Below are positions 36,001 through 46,930 of a stretch of 64,000 nucleotides of DNA, piece after piece. The stretch is from the NCBI RefSeq assembly GCF_000182565.1, contig NW_015971542.1, positions 630,976 through 694,975 on the forward strand. The letters are read 5' to 3'. Source of the stretch: Spizellomyces punctatus DAOM BR117 (taxonomy: Eukaryota; Chytridiomycota; Chytridiomycetes; Spizellomycetales; Spizellomycetaceae). Made by a program: the position numbers and the translations under genes. How positions within the stretch are numbered: the first letter of the stretch is position 1; each line of letters starts with the position of its first letter. Under the pieces are notes generated by a model. It was not told where the DNA came from. It made no database searches and worked only from the letters and a program-made list of their open reading frames with translations.

Positions 36001-37295
36001 GACAGAAGAACCCCTTCTTGCTTCCGCAATTTCTTCACCGCAATCAGTCTACTTCGCATCCTGCAAAAGCTCACAAAATCTAAGACGCATCGTGTATTAG
36101 CCTTGGTGCAATGGAAGGCCTCCGCTGTTTTAAAGCGAGTCATGAAAGTCCATCACGTTGGATTACAGCTTTATGCCTTGAAACTCTTGAAAAGTCAAAT
36201 TCCATTTTTGGGAAAGAAGTGGCGATCAAGTGAGTTCTTATTTCTGTAAAGTGGCGATCGGCTCCAGTCCTCATATATGGTTGGATGCTGTCACTAGGTA
36301 ACATGAAGGTCATTACAGCTATCTACATGCATTTGCGTCCCTATTTAAAGGATGATTTTCTCTCTGGTGATGTGGACGTGGATGTCGACGAGGCATTGGT
36401 AAAATCATCCGATCTACAGATTCTTTTCCTCTATCCGGCTAATCCCTATTTCTAGGCACAAGAGCAGGGCCTGCGTCTTTTGATCTCATCCTACCATGAA
36501 AATCGCTACGGAGGTCTGTTCTCAAGTAGCGCTCCGACGCCTGGGGACGGGGAGGACAGCGATTCGCATGTGGACGAACTCGATCTGATTCTATCCCTCT
36601 CGCGCCGTGTCAGCTACGATGATGGGGATACTTCTCATGTGCGCTTTATAACCTCCGGTGTCCGAAATCCTGCTTACCATGATCATTTGGATTTGGACGT
36701 GAATTTCATGGAAAACTATGAGGAATGGCTGCGGCACGAGGTGTATGAGCCAGATTCGACTGGTTCAAATGCTCTGTGGAATACCGGTATCGACGTGTTT
36801 CGGTCATCACCTCCAAATGGTGCGAATGGTGATGTCAGCCCCGCGGATCTGCCTTCTATCAGACCCCGCTCGCTGTTTTCTGCAACACAGCGGTTCAGCA
36901 AGGAAATGCTCAGCGATTATTATGATGATACGGAATGGACATGGGACGAAGATGATGGAGTGTTGGGAATTGGCACAGGTGTAAGTATGTGGGATGATCA
37001 TGCGGACGGTCTTTTATCTCCCGAGAACTTTGAAGATGGCGAAATGGCGAATGGCTGGAAATGGCATACCGGAGTCAACGGAAGTACGGAAGGTTCCGAG
37101 GCAAGCTCCGACAGTGGCATCGGCAGCTGGGAGGAGGAAGATGGAGAACGTAATCGCAAGCAGCCTGGAGCGCAGGAGGACAATTACTATTGGCCCGATG
37201 AACTGCCAGTACAAGATGCATATGTAGATGCCTTTGATCACACCAACTCAGACAGTGCTCCCGAAGACACAATGGATGTGGATGGATTGACTTAA
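33030..37295 (+). CDS. FAR11: STRIP1/Far11-family protein, STRIPAK complex subunit
   Basis: STRIP proteins scaffold the striatin-PP2A-kinase (STRIPAK) complex, which in fungi controls hyphal fusion, septation and development. A proline-rich N-terminus (VVPPPLPPTPPPPPFDPSAP) precedes the N1221 domain: YDFIYADHDSIENEINEFYN, AAKKLLYIAQG, LLFELGALEYYFGAVKVVSN, YLSLLCLMVEV, KKVLLLLWKVLLCSVGDTKR. The second half carries the DUF3402 region: RHILPNMGTYIGMLIRLLYY, DLNRHKEVVTKAVSAILLLL, FRNFFTAISLLRILQKLTKS, YALKLLKSQIPFLGKKWRSS, NMKVITAIYMHLRPYLKDDF and FMENYEEWLRHEVYEP, all with close counterparts in human STRIP1. An acidic tail of roughly 150 residues ends at TAA 37295. About ten introns are needed; I did not fix each border. 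Confidence 0.92.
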
Positions 37296-37572
37296 GTAGC
37301 CAGGACTTTGATATCTGACGGCGATTTTTGTTTGTATGTATACCCAGAAAGTGAGTTGTAAAAAGTAGAAACACTAGAAAGATCTCGCTCGACAACGAAG
37401 TCGGCTTTCCGCAGAGGTTTTGCCAGAGCATGATGTTTGCTGCAATAGTCCTCCTATCCAAATTCTAATCCCTGAGCTCGTCTCGTATTACCTAGTCTAT
37501 TTACTATATGCAAGTTAGATACAATGGAGTTACAGCTTCACGTCCAGATTGAGCCTTGTCTACTTTTTGCGT

Positions 37573-38293
37573 TCACCCCTTTGCAAAATCCGTCAATCCA
37601 CGGTATTTCTCTTCTAGTACATAGTCTGGTCGGGATTTGAACAAGTACTTATAGCGCACTATTGTAACAACATCATACTCTGCTTGCCCCAACGCTTCAG
37701 TGGCTTGATGGGAATCAGTCTCGCCTACAAGTCCTCCTGGTCGCAGATCGGCGGTGGCTTCACTATAGTTATTTGGTTGATCTGCAAGTGAGACATTCTC
37801 TACCGAGAGCGATGGGTCGGAGGCAATGGAGGATAGGGAGAGGTTTAGATGGACAGGTGGAGGGAGGGAGGGGAAAGAATCTGATTGGGAGGTTATCGAC
37901 GGGTCCGCACTGGGTTCTATTCCATCCATGGTATCTAGGACACCGTCCGGCGGTTGCATTCCTCCCATCGTTCGACGTTTACGAATCAAAGCGAGCGGCT
38001 TTTTGAGTTCTACACGTTGACCTTCAAGCTTGTGGTTGGCAATGTAAAGATATGGTATTCCCTGGAACAAGCGGAAATTGTCAGTTGCCCTGGGCAGTAT
38101 CAGGGTAAGAATTGGACTTATGAACTCGCACATTGGCTTTCAACTCTATTTTGCCGAGTTCCAGACCCGCCATGTCGTCAGAGCCGTCAGCAGCTAGGGT
38201 GCCCTGTAGTTCGATCATTATCCAGTCGTTTGGTGATGCGCCGTTTGTGGATTGCGGATGCAATTGCGTCGCAGGAATTACGATCTGGACCAT
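37573..38293 (-). CDS. CTF8: Chromosome transmission fidelity protein 8 (Ctf8), alternative RFC subunit
   Basis: Ctf8 with Dcc1 and Ctf18 forms an alternative clamp loader that handles PCNA and supports sister-chromatid cohesion. Two exons (38293-38132 and 38061-37573) give 216 residues. The start MVQIVI, then DWIMIELQGTL, follows the human CHTF8 start almost exactly, and GIPYLYIANHKLEGQRVELK, KPLALIRKR matches the next strands. The closing element YDVVTIVRYKYLFKSRPDYV corresponds to the family's I-K-x-K-x-L-F-K-x-R-P. Between them lies an insertion of about 100 residues rich in Ser/Pro/Asp, absent in human CHTF8 (121 aa). It is convergent with the STRIP gene (277 bp) and divergent from the paraoxonase-like gene. 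Confidence 0.92.
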
Positions 38294-38797
38294 TTTGCAT
38301 GTGAATGTGGTGAGATTGGCGTTTTTTAGACCTTTTCCTAGCCAATGATGGTCTGTGAGCAACAATTGCGATACGGTAGCGATCCTTCTGCACTTGTGCC
38401 TCGTTACAGTGTAAATGTTGGAAAGAGCATTATGCTCAACAAATGCGACACGTTCGGACATGGGCATGTCGCACCGAGTTCGGACCTCTTATTATCTTGC
38501 AAGATTGTCACTACAGACTTTTATAACGGATGTTGCATGATATACCATTGTCAAGAGGAAAAACAACAATTGCTCGGGCATATCAATGCTTTCCAATATG
38601 ACCGTCGTGGCTTTCCATCTTAACCGCCGTGGGTGTTTAAGTTTGTGCAGCACGACGAAGCTTCCCGTTTAAACGAGCGATCTTTAAATTTTTTGGTGCG
38701 CTCTCCCGACTCCAGCTTTCTCGTTTACTTTTTGTTGCGTGCCAGTCAAACGACACCAGGCTTTTAAATAATAAAACCATCGTGTACCAGAGGAAAT
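38294..38797. other. Divergent intergenic region, CTF8 / paraoxonase-like
   Basis: About 500 bp between diverging ATGs. A plus-strand frame at 38345-38623 has no family resemblance. I see no strong TATA or repeat. Confidence 0.45.
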
Positions 38798-40275
38798 ATG
38801 CCGGAATACGAAAAGTTGAGGCCTCTCTCCAACATTAAGTGGCGCACAGTTTTCTGGGCAGTCATACTGGCTTATTTTGTGAATAATGTACGCACTTCTC
38901 GTAGAGAAGGCCACTGTTGAGAGCTTTGATGTTTTCTCGCCCTGTACATATCACTAACTTGCAGACCTCGTATCCTCGGGACGCAAGGTTTTGTGGCCAA
39001 AGATAGTCATATCAGGGTTGCGGTACACTATCAAAAACGTCCGTCCAGGGGAGTGTCACAAAGTGAAAGGTATAGCAGATCATATAGGCCATCAGTGCTC
39101 GTTGGTGATGGACTCCTGGCACACACGGAACTGAGTCGTCTCCTTTTGGTTCAGGGCTGGTAAATTGTGAGGATGTTGTCATAGATCGATCAAGCGGAAT
39201 AGCAATCCTGTCCTGCGACTCGAACCGTGAGTACATATCCTTGTAGTTTGCGCAAATGAGAAGACCAAACGGCAGTTGTAGGTCGCCAATGGAATCCGGT
39301 CATGGGTATCGTGCCAAAAGGGGGAATTCAAAAAAGTGGAGAACTATACGCATACGACGTAAACGTTAGTTTTTAAATGTGCACGGCCTTTCTTACAAGA
39401 AGTAACTACAACAATAATCTCAGGAACCAAGTCACAAACCGCAACGACTCTCTACTCCGGACTTTGTCAGAGAGTTCCACCCACTCGGACTTTCCCTGTA
39501 TACCCTTCCCGATAAAACGACACTTCTCTACGCCATTAACTTGGCAAATGTCGGGTTTTCCATTGAGATCTTCTCGGTTCATCTACATAACGCGACACTC
39601 AAGCATGAACGAACGATCTCACATCCACTCATCACAACTCCGAACAGTATCACCGTCGTCAATGATAGCACCTTTTACGTGACCAACGATCATGGATTCC
39701 CAAGCGGCTTTCTTCATGCTCTCGAAACGTATTTGGGGCTCCCGCTCTCCAATGTTGTCTACTATTCGGATGGGCAAGCTAGCGTCGTTGCTACCGGACT
39801 GGTTCACGCAAACGGAATTACACTGGATCATGAAAAGAAGCGCATGTATGTGTCAGAGTCATTGGCCGGTCGAGTAAGCGTCTACCGTGTTGATCGGAGC
39901 GGTAGTCTGGAGCACGACAGTAGTGTGGATGTTGGCTTCGTGACCGACAATTTGGACTTGGATCCGGCAACGGGTGATGTGACCATTGCTGGGCATCCAA
40001 AGCCGCTAGCACTCGTAGCGTTTGCAAAATGGGGAGCTGGTCCAAGTGGTAGCATTGTGAAACGAATCAAGGAGCGCAGTATCAACGATGGAAAGGTGGC
40101 TAAGGATGATCAGAACAACTGGGATGTCCAGACAGTTTTTGAGGATGATGGCAATTTTCACCCTGCAAGTTCCACTGGGGCGTTTGTCAAGCGCAAGGAT
40201 GGTACGACGAGAATGATCATGACAAGCTTGTATGGAGAAGACGCATTGACGGATTGTAGTACAGATAATCTGTAG
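38798..40275 (+). CDS. Paraoxonase/arylesterase-fold protein with N-terminal membrane anchor
   Basis: ATG 38798 opens MPEYEKLRPLSNIKWRTVFW, AVILAYFVNN: a short cytosolic end and one helix, so a type II anchor or uncleaved signal. Exons then give VRPGECHKVKG, CEDVVIDRSSGIAILSCDSN, FHPLGLSLYTLPDKTTLLYA, FSIEIFSVHLHNATLKHERT, and a long last exon with FYVTNDHGFPSGFLHALETY, LGLPLSNVVYYSDGQ, HANGITLDHEKKRMYVSESL, VTDNLDLDPATGDVTIAGHP. These follow human PON1 through all six blades. By alignment the calcium ligands are kept (Glu-Asp in CEDVV, Asn in TNDHG, Asn in HANGI, Asp-Asn in VTDNL), but PON1 His115 (NPHGIS) and His134 (VVNHPD) are both Leu here (HPLGLS and AINLAN). Lactonase activity is therefore doubtful. 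Four or more introns. Confidence 0.85.
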
Positions 40276-40545
40276 TTCATTTGCTTGCCCACAATTGTAT
40301 TTACATATCGCGAAACAAAAGGTTTAATGTGCAAGAAGCAACAGCGGAGCCAGTAGTTGGCGCCCTTCAAACTTTTTCAACGAATGTATGCCTTTTTCCG
40401 CATGCTAGTCAAAGCATTTTCTATGGCAGTATTGAGCCTTTTTAGTGAGCCATTGGTGGAGACGGTGTCGAGCACCGCATAGTCCTACAATTTGAATGGA
40501 TACAGAGTAGATACCTAGTAGCACGCAGGACATCACCGAGATAAG

Positions 40546-40612
40546 GAGTAACATGCACTGCTGGCTATTCTGCGATTGCCCACAAACGTCATGGGGTAAG
40601 CATCTAGGTACA
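40546..40612 (-). pseudogene. Decayed copy of the chitin deacetylase C-terminal end
   Basis: On the minus strand this stretch aligns with the last coding bases of the intact chitin deacetylase (41659 to about 41728). The first 16 plus-strand bases, gagtaacatgcactgc, are identical, then gctattc, and a gapped match covers the codons for VCG. The translation reads VCGQSQNS, then after a 1-base shift SSACYSLS, against VCGPWNSDGSACYS in the intact gene. The stop codon is missing and the frame is broken. The upstream part (domain and motifs) is not found, so only a tail fragment remains, or similarity below what I can see. Confidence 0.5.
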
Positions 40613-40990
40613 GCTTGCCGATGAAACGCATAGGAGTCTTTGTCTATGAGTGATTTGCATACCTGACCTTGCAGTAGACTATCGTATTCTTGGGCAGAGC
40701 AAGTACTTGACATCTTGTGCTGTCTGTGCGTACGATATTCGTCTTCATCTCGTTTGGGGAGGACCGTGGGAAAATCAAGATAAACAAATGACTCGCTTCA
40801 CGCGTTTACATGATCTTGACTCGCGCGCCGTGTGCAAGGGGAACGAACGCACGCCAGGAGGTCTGCCAGGAGGTGGAAACGACGACGATGATTGGGCGTT
40901 CATGGCGTGCTCAGAAGAATGACGTACGCAGGATACGGAATCTTCCGCTGAGAATTTCGAAATGCAAAAAAAAGCGCAGTCCCCCTGGGT

Positions 40991-40998
40991 TATAAAAA
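40991..40998 (+). promoter_or_regulatory. TATA-box-like element
   Basis: The sequence tataaaaa, followed by ggcacc and a pyrimidine tract, sits about 120 bp before the small open frame at 41117. It is the clearest TATA-like element I noticed in the window. Confidence 0.35.
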
Positions 40999-41116
40999 GG
41001 CACCCTCTCTCGCATCCCCCCCACTCGCTCTTCAGTACTCTCACCTTGGGACGTTGGCGTTAAACTCAACTCAGTCGAAAAGTCTTAACCGGATAACTTT
41101 AAAGGCCGTTGTAGTA

Positions 41117-41359
41117 ATGCAACGTGATACCTTTTTGAGGTGGGCGCCTGGGACTGATCGTGTGCGCGCGCCAGAAATGGTAGGAGCAACGACTCGCCGG
41201 AGCCTTCGGGAGATGATGGCATCCTCTTCGGAGGAAGGGCCTGTGATAAAGGGTGAAAAGGATGAAAATGAGAGACTGATATTTTCTAGAGTACATTCAA
41301 AGTATCCTTGTGGTTTAGACATGAAAACAAATATCAAGCAAGGATCGAAGCAAACATAG
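41117..41359 (+). CDS. Small hypothetical open frame
   Basis: Eighty codons from ATG 41117 (MQRDTFLRWAPGTDRVRAPE ...), charged and without hydrophobic segments or a recognisable domain. The only support is the upstream TATA-like element and absence of another gene on either strand. It may be chance. Confidence 0.2.
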   Translation: MQRDTFLRWAPGTDRVRAPEMVGATTRRSLREMMASSSEEGPVIKGEKDENERLIFSRVHSKYPCGLDMKTNIKQGSKQT

Positions 41360-41654
41360 CTCGGACGAGAAGTGCGATTGCTAGGCTCTCAGCAATAACC
41401 CAGTTTTGCCTGACTGGTTCAGTCTTTTTGTTACAGTTAATGCACCTGTCGTAGCATTTCCGGGAACTCATGAGGACTGAATTGGATTGGAATGACAATG
41501 ACAGGTTAACTTGTTGCACAATCAAAAGACGTTGGTCTTGTTGGCCATGCAAACAGGTACGTTTACGCCAGCATGTTAACAAAAGCACATTGATGCTAAA
41601 TCCAATTCTATGGTTTTAGACATGTCTATATCCTAGCGCAAAGAAATTGTCCGA

Positions 41655-43229
41655 TTAAGAGTAACATGCACTGCCATCGCTATTCCATGGTCCGCAAACC
41701 TCGTCGTTTGGAGTCGGCTGTCTGTACATGCTATTCTTTGCAAAACCGAGACACTCATCAACGCGGGCGAATTTATAGTTCTTTGATAAAAAGTACTCGA
41801 TGGCTTGCTGGGCGAGAGGTTTGACAGGGGGAACCTGACTAGCAAGCTGGCCCTGGCCCTTGGGACGGAAGTCGGCTGTAGTGTTCCATACGTCATGATT
41901 CAAGGTGATAAAACGAGAAGTAGCCGCGGTCGAACCAGCCGTCTGCGTTTGGAATTCCTTTTGCATATCGGCGACCTGAGCTGCTATTGTAGCACCGTGA
42001 ACAAAAGGGTTCCAGTCGACTGGATCAAGATTCCAGGATACGATGGCTCCGGTGGTTTTCAGCGTGGTATCGGTAGAATAACCAAGTCCCCGCAGAATCT
42101 TTAGTGACGTCTCATCATAATCGCCATACGGTGGCCGCATGCACCTGGAAATTTGAATATTTAGTCGCCATTTTCAAATAGTGCCTTTATCTCCATGCTA
42201 GACCAAGACGTACGTTGGGATAGTTCCGAGAGTTTCCCTAAATGCATGATTCATTTTTGTCATTTCGTAAGTAATGTTGTACTGGTCAGAGATGCTCGAG
42301 AGAAGGTCAATGTGCGAAAAGGTGTGACTGCAAATCTAGAAAATCGTATCTCGTTTAGGGCAAGCGATCAGACAATGTCAAAGTTGGGAAGGGCAAACCT
42401 GATGTCCAGTATCAAATGCCTTTTTGACAACATCCTTCAGAGCAAATATGCCCGGCAGAGGGTTCTTTGTGTCTATATTCTTCCAATTGAGACCATTGAG
42501 GAAGAAAGTGACTTTGACATTCTTGGAGTTCAAGTAGTCAAGTAACCCCGAGGTGAGCACAGATGGTCCATCATCAAATGTCAATGCGATAACGCCACTC
42601 TTTGCACACTGAGTATACACTTTGGGAAGCTTTCCGTCATCGCAACGACCCCACGCGGATTGGCAACCTTGGCCACAGTGCTCGGATGTCACTCCTGCCC
42701 AGCCCCATTGACTGCAACAAAGACCCGGAGCAGCACGATGGTTCACGTCGGGTCCACATGCTTGGTCGATGTACGCTAGGGGGACGCTTTGCCGGCGATT
42801 GTGAGGTCTGTTGGTCGAACCTCCAAAACCCTGACCCGGTGGGATTGCTATGCCAATACCCGAGGCAGCTTTCTTGGCAGCTTCCCTGATCTGGTCCTTG
42901 TTCGCCCCCCTGTTGGGGCCAACACGAGCGGGGGAAAGAGGATTGTTGACTAGTTTCTCGGAAGGAATATTCGGTTGACCCGTTTGGACCTGATTGAGAC
43001 CGCCAGTATGAACAGGTGGTCCGGCATTATCTGTAACCTGGATTCACAAAAAAAAGTGTACAATGGGACATGGAGTGGACGATGCGCCATTAGATCATGT
43101 ATAGACAGGGTGTAAAGGAGGAGGGGATTGGAAAACCATTCTTACAGTTGGTTCTTGTGGAGCAGGCAGAGCTTGGACGGATAGGACGACAAATCCGCAC
43201 AAACTCAAAAGTAGTCGTTGAAGCAACAT
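41655..43229 (-). CDS. Secreted chitin deacetylase with hevein-type chitin-binding module (CBM18 + CE4)
   Basis: ATG 43229 opens a signal peptide (MLLQRLLLSLCGFVVLSVQA) ending near LPAPQEP. After an intron come a Pro/Gly/Asn-rich linker and a hevein-like domain, CGPDVNHRAAPGLCCSQW then GWAGVTSEHCGQGCQS (about 42650-42765), which lacks two of the usual eight cysteines. The NodB (CE4) deacetylase follows with all five motifs: TFDDGP; HTFSH (split from TGHQ by an intron at about 42347-42400); RPPYG; WNLDPVDW; and LNHD. The protein ends NSDGSACYS at TAA 41655. It should remove acetyl groups from chitin in the wall or outside the cell. At least three introns. A decayed copy of its tail lies about 1.1 kb further along. 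Confidence 0.93.
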
Positions 43230-44156
43230 GGTGCGAAAGCCCTTATAATTGTGGTCAACCTGATGTGACCACACAAAACTACCTTAACAGGGGGGACCAA
43301 GTGTCCGGCCATTGTATTTATGTACGCTATGGCGAAGCCAAAATGACTTTCTTGTCAGAAAAGTGGACGTCCGAAACTCAGCGACAAAAACCTTTTGGGC
43401 TGAAATATGCCACCCAGGAAAAACAACAAGAGTTTGTGCTCCAGCGCAAATTTCGAACGTTTGTTTATTGCCTCGGAATTGGATTACCCGCCCTTCATAA
43501 TAGCTAGCGATCGAGCGACAAGATTTCATGGCGAGCAGCTGAAACCTTACTTTGGCCAAGTCGGGCACTTTTTCTGTTTTTGCTGGACGGATTCCCCATT
43601 GAACACTTCAGCCCTTTTAGCGTTACAAAGACGCGTCAAAGCAGCGAGAGATTTCAAACTCACGGCGAACGTTTTGTTCATCGTCGTCGCTTTTTCGTGT
43701 TCTTTTTATAATGAAAGGCGAAATTTGGGAGGCATTTCTGGTTGGTTCCCTGCAGATGTGGCAGAACGACTCGAGGCCCCGGGAAAGCCGGGTGTGGGGG
43801 TCGACCGCCTTCACCTGAGGAGAGTGCAACGATAATCAATGCTGTTGCGTCTCGACACACAAACCGACAAGTACACCATTGCACAGATCTTTAATGGAGT
43901 AGGCCTGTACGGATGTAAGCCCAAACCCAAGCCGTCCTGCCGTCTCGTCGCCCAAAACGTTTCCTCACCTCGTGCGTTGAACACCCCCCACGAACGTCCG
44001 ACGCTTCAAACTTGGCGTCCGAAACGACATTGGAGTCGACTAAGCATTGTACTAAGCAGGTCACGTGGCTAATCTCGATTGCTTAGCAAACCTCTCACTT
44101 TTTTTGACGAAACCAGCTCGCTGACTTTATAATTTCCTATATTCGAGCATTTAACA
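43230..44156. other. Divergent intergenic region, chitin deacetylase / NOC2
   Basis: About 930 bp. Open frames occur on both strands (for example 43407-43835 +, 43284-43568 -) but show no family resemblance. CACGTG is at about 44063, some 95 bp before the NOC2 start. Confidence 0.45.
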
Positions 44157-46785
44157 ATGGGCAAGGCCAAGAAGAGTACCAAAAAGTTTGTAAAGAACCA
44201 TCTAAAGGATACCTTGGCCAGGAGAAAGAAGGCACAGCAGGCGAACAAGTACCGAAAGAAAAAGGACGACGCACCAACCCAAGATGTGCCAGAAGAAGCA
44301 GAGGTTTCCCCAGAGGAGTTGTCGAGTGACTCGGACACTGGTGGTTTCATGGATGGGGGATTGTTGAGTTCAGACTCTGAGGCAGAGAGCGGTGCTGAGT
44401 CGGACTCGGACATGGTTGATGATCTAGATGATTTGGAGGAGCTAGACGACGAGGAAGAAGAGTCAGACGCTGGTGTCGAAAGTGAGGGGATGGATGTTGA
44501 TGACGATGATGATGATGACGATGAGGAATCAAGAGGAGATGGGAAGAGCTCAAAAAAGAGCGGTCTGAAGAAGAAGTTGAGGGAGGAAATCACGTCCCAC
44601 AAGCGAGAGCTAGAAGAGCTGAAGGAGAAGGATCCAGAATTCTTCAAATTCTTACAAGAGAATGACCAAGAACTGTTAGATTTTGTGAATGAGGAAGAGG
44701 AAGTGGGCAGTGATGAAGAGGGTGAGGGAGACGTCGCAGATACGGAGGGAATGGATGTCGGTGATGAACTCGACGTAGAAGATGATGACGGGGTTACCGT
44801 GGTCACAAAGGAAATGATCGCCTCATGGAGAGCGTCTATGGTCAACAAATATAGCTTGCGGGCTGTACGAAAAGCTCTGCTAGCTTTTCGTGCTGCAGCT
44901 GCCACTGGCGATCCTGACGAAGAGCAGACCTTTTCCTACAAAGTGGAAAATGGTGCAGTGTTCAACAACATCCTCCTACTATGCATAAAGCATGCACCAT
45001 CCGTGTTCAACCATCATGCATTCGGCAGCGCCGATGGCGAGAAGCAACGGTTGGTTTCACACCCGATAATGACACATTCATGTATCTCAATCTTACACAT
45101 ATTTTGTCTTTCAGGAAGGGACTACCATCAAACAGCTCCAAGTGGAAGAAGATACAACCCTTGGTTAAATCCTTTCTAACGAATCTCCTTCGAATTTTGA
45201 AATCCATGACGGACACCACCGTCATAAAGTTTGTTCTCCGGGAATCTGATGGTTCAGCGCCGTACTTTGCATGCTTTCCAAAGCTTGGAAAAGATTATGT
45301 TAGGCAACTTTTGAAGTTTTGGACTTCCTCAGACGAGGAGATTCGCATTGTTTCATTCCTTTGCATTCGTCGCATCGCCATCGCAGCACCTACCCCATAT
45401 CTCGACATGTGCCTTAAAGGCACGTATCGCGCGTATACCGACCAGTCCCGTAACACGAGCATCCACACATGGGCAAGCATCAACTTCATGATCAACTGTA
45501 TTGTGGAACTATGCGGTGTGCACATTGCTACCACATACCAACATGCTTTCGTAAGCATTAGACAGTTGGCAATGCATCTTCGAACAGCTATCACAACCAA
45601 AACCAAAGAATCCTTCAAAGCCGTATACAACTGGCAATACGTCCACAGTCTGCGACTATGGTCGAGGTTGCTCTGCACCTATTGCGACAAAACGAATCCC
45701 TTGGAATCCGTAGGCGGCAACGCCCTCCGACCGTTGATTTATCCTCTCGTTCAAGTTTCGATCGGTGTCATCAGATTGAAGCCATCCTCTAAATTCTTCC
45801 CTTTGCGTTTCCATTGCGTGCGGGCATTGATTGAAATCATGCGCACAACGGGCACTTTCATTCCTGTCGCTTCCCATCTGTTTGAGATATTTGAGAGCAC
45901 GGAGCTGAAAAGTAGGGCAAAACCCTCGACTCAAAAGCCATTGGACTTTACGCTTGCTATCAAAGCACCAAATTCCTACTTGGGAACACGACCATATCAA
46001 ACCGGGCTTGTCGAGGAGATTGTGAACCTCTTGTTCGATTTCTATGGGGCGTTTGCACTATCGGTATCATTCCCAGAGTTGGCTGTGCCTGCTATTCTTC
46101 AGGTATGAACCGGTTCATGCAATGTCTGGAGAGAGTAGTCACGTGGTATCTGACAAGACTATGACTTTGCTCTGCAGTTGAAGCGGTACGTCAAGAAATC
46201 CAAGAACCTACAAATCAATAAGCAGCTTCAGCAACTGGTTGAAAAGGTATGCATTCTCCCCAATACATCTTGGGTCGCTAAGATTCCCGCTAACGAATGA
46301 AATAACCGTTTGATATTGTTCACGTAGCTCGAGCAAAACAGTAAATTCATTCAAGATCGAAGATCACAAGTGGAGTTCAGTCCAAAGGACGAAGCTAAAG
46401 CAGTATGTGTTTCGGAGGGTCGCAACCAGGCGGTGTCTCGAGCGATAACATTTTATGCTCCTTTCTCCTCTCGCAGGCCGCATTCCTCTCGGATATTGAT
46501 CCCAACTTGTCTCCACTGTACAAACATAATGCGGCTCGGCAAGCGTTAAAGGAAAAAGAGGTGGCCAGGTTGCACGCGGAGGCGGCTGCAGCAGCGGCTA
46601 AGGAGGATGGCAAAGTGAAAGCGGCACAGAAGCGCAACGCGAAAGGCAAGCCAAACGGACGTCACGCTGGTGAGGAAGACCCAGAGGATGATATGGTGGA
46701 GGACTTTGTATTAAGTGATGGAGATGATGAAGAGGCGGAGGAGTATGAGATGGAGGAAGAGGATGAGAGCGAGGAAGAGGGTTAG
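44157..46785 (+). CDS. NOC2: Nucleolar complex protein 2 (Noc2), 60S ribosome assembly
   Basis: Noc2 pairs with Noc1 and then Noc3 to carry pre-60S particles from nucleolus to nucleoplasm. Five exons (44157-45049, 45115-46102, 46178-46246, 46328-46402, 46477-46785) give 777 residues, the usual size. A basic start (MGKAKKSTKKFVKNHLKDTL) leads to a long acidic low-complexity stretch with runs of Asp, then EELKEKDPEFFKFLQENDQE, a family mark. The HEAT-like NOC2 domain includes KFVLRESDGSAPYFACFPKL, GKDYVRQLLKFW, TWASINFMINCIVELCGVHI, and SYLGTRPYQTGLVEEIVNLL. A C-terminal Ala/Glu helix and acidic tail end at TAG 46785. The first intron has a GTTGGT donor. Convergent with YME2 (145 bp). Confidence 0.96.
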
Positions 46786-46930
46786 GAGGAGATGGACGAG
46801 GATGAGTAGATAGTTTGTACCATAGCTCATATAACCACCACAAGCGCAGTTCAAATCCAACAGCATAGGCGATAGGTTTTATCCAAAATGTATAATTATT
46901 AACATTGGTCACTACCATACAACAATTACA

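Larger units (their letters stand above)
40276..41654. other. Intergenic region between the paraoxonase-like and chitin deacetylase genes
   Basis: About 1.4 kb. It contains a decayed copy of the chitin deacetylase 3' end (40546-40612), a possible small minus-strand gene (ATG 40713, MSSTCSAQEYDSLLQGQ then a gtatgc donor) whose downstream exons I cannot fix, a strong TATA-like box (40991-40998) and a small open frame (41117-41359). Confidence 0.5.

Noticed and set aside
44069-44905. Minus-strand 278-codon Ser-rich frame opposite NOC2
   Set aside because: It is the antisense image of the acidic Asp/Glu/Ser codon runs of NOC2 exon 1; serine runs opposite GAT/GAC/GAG repeats are expected.
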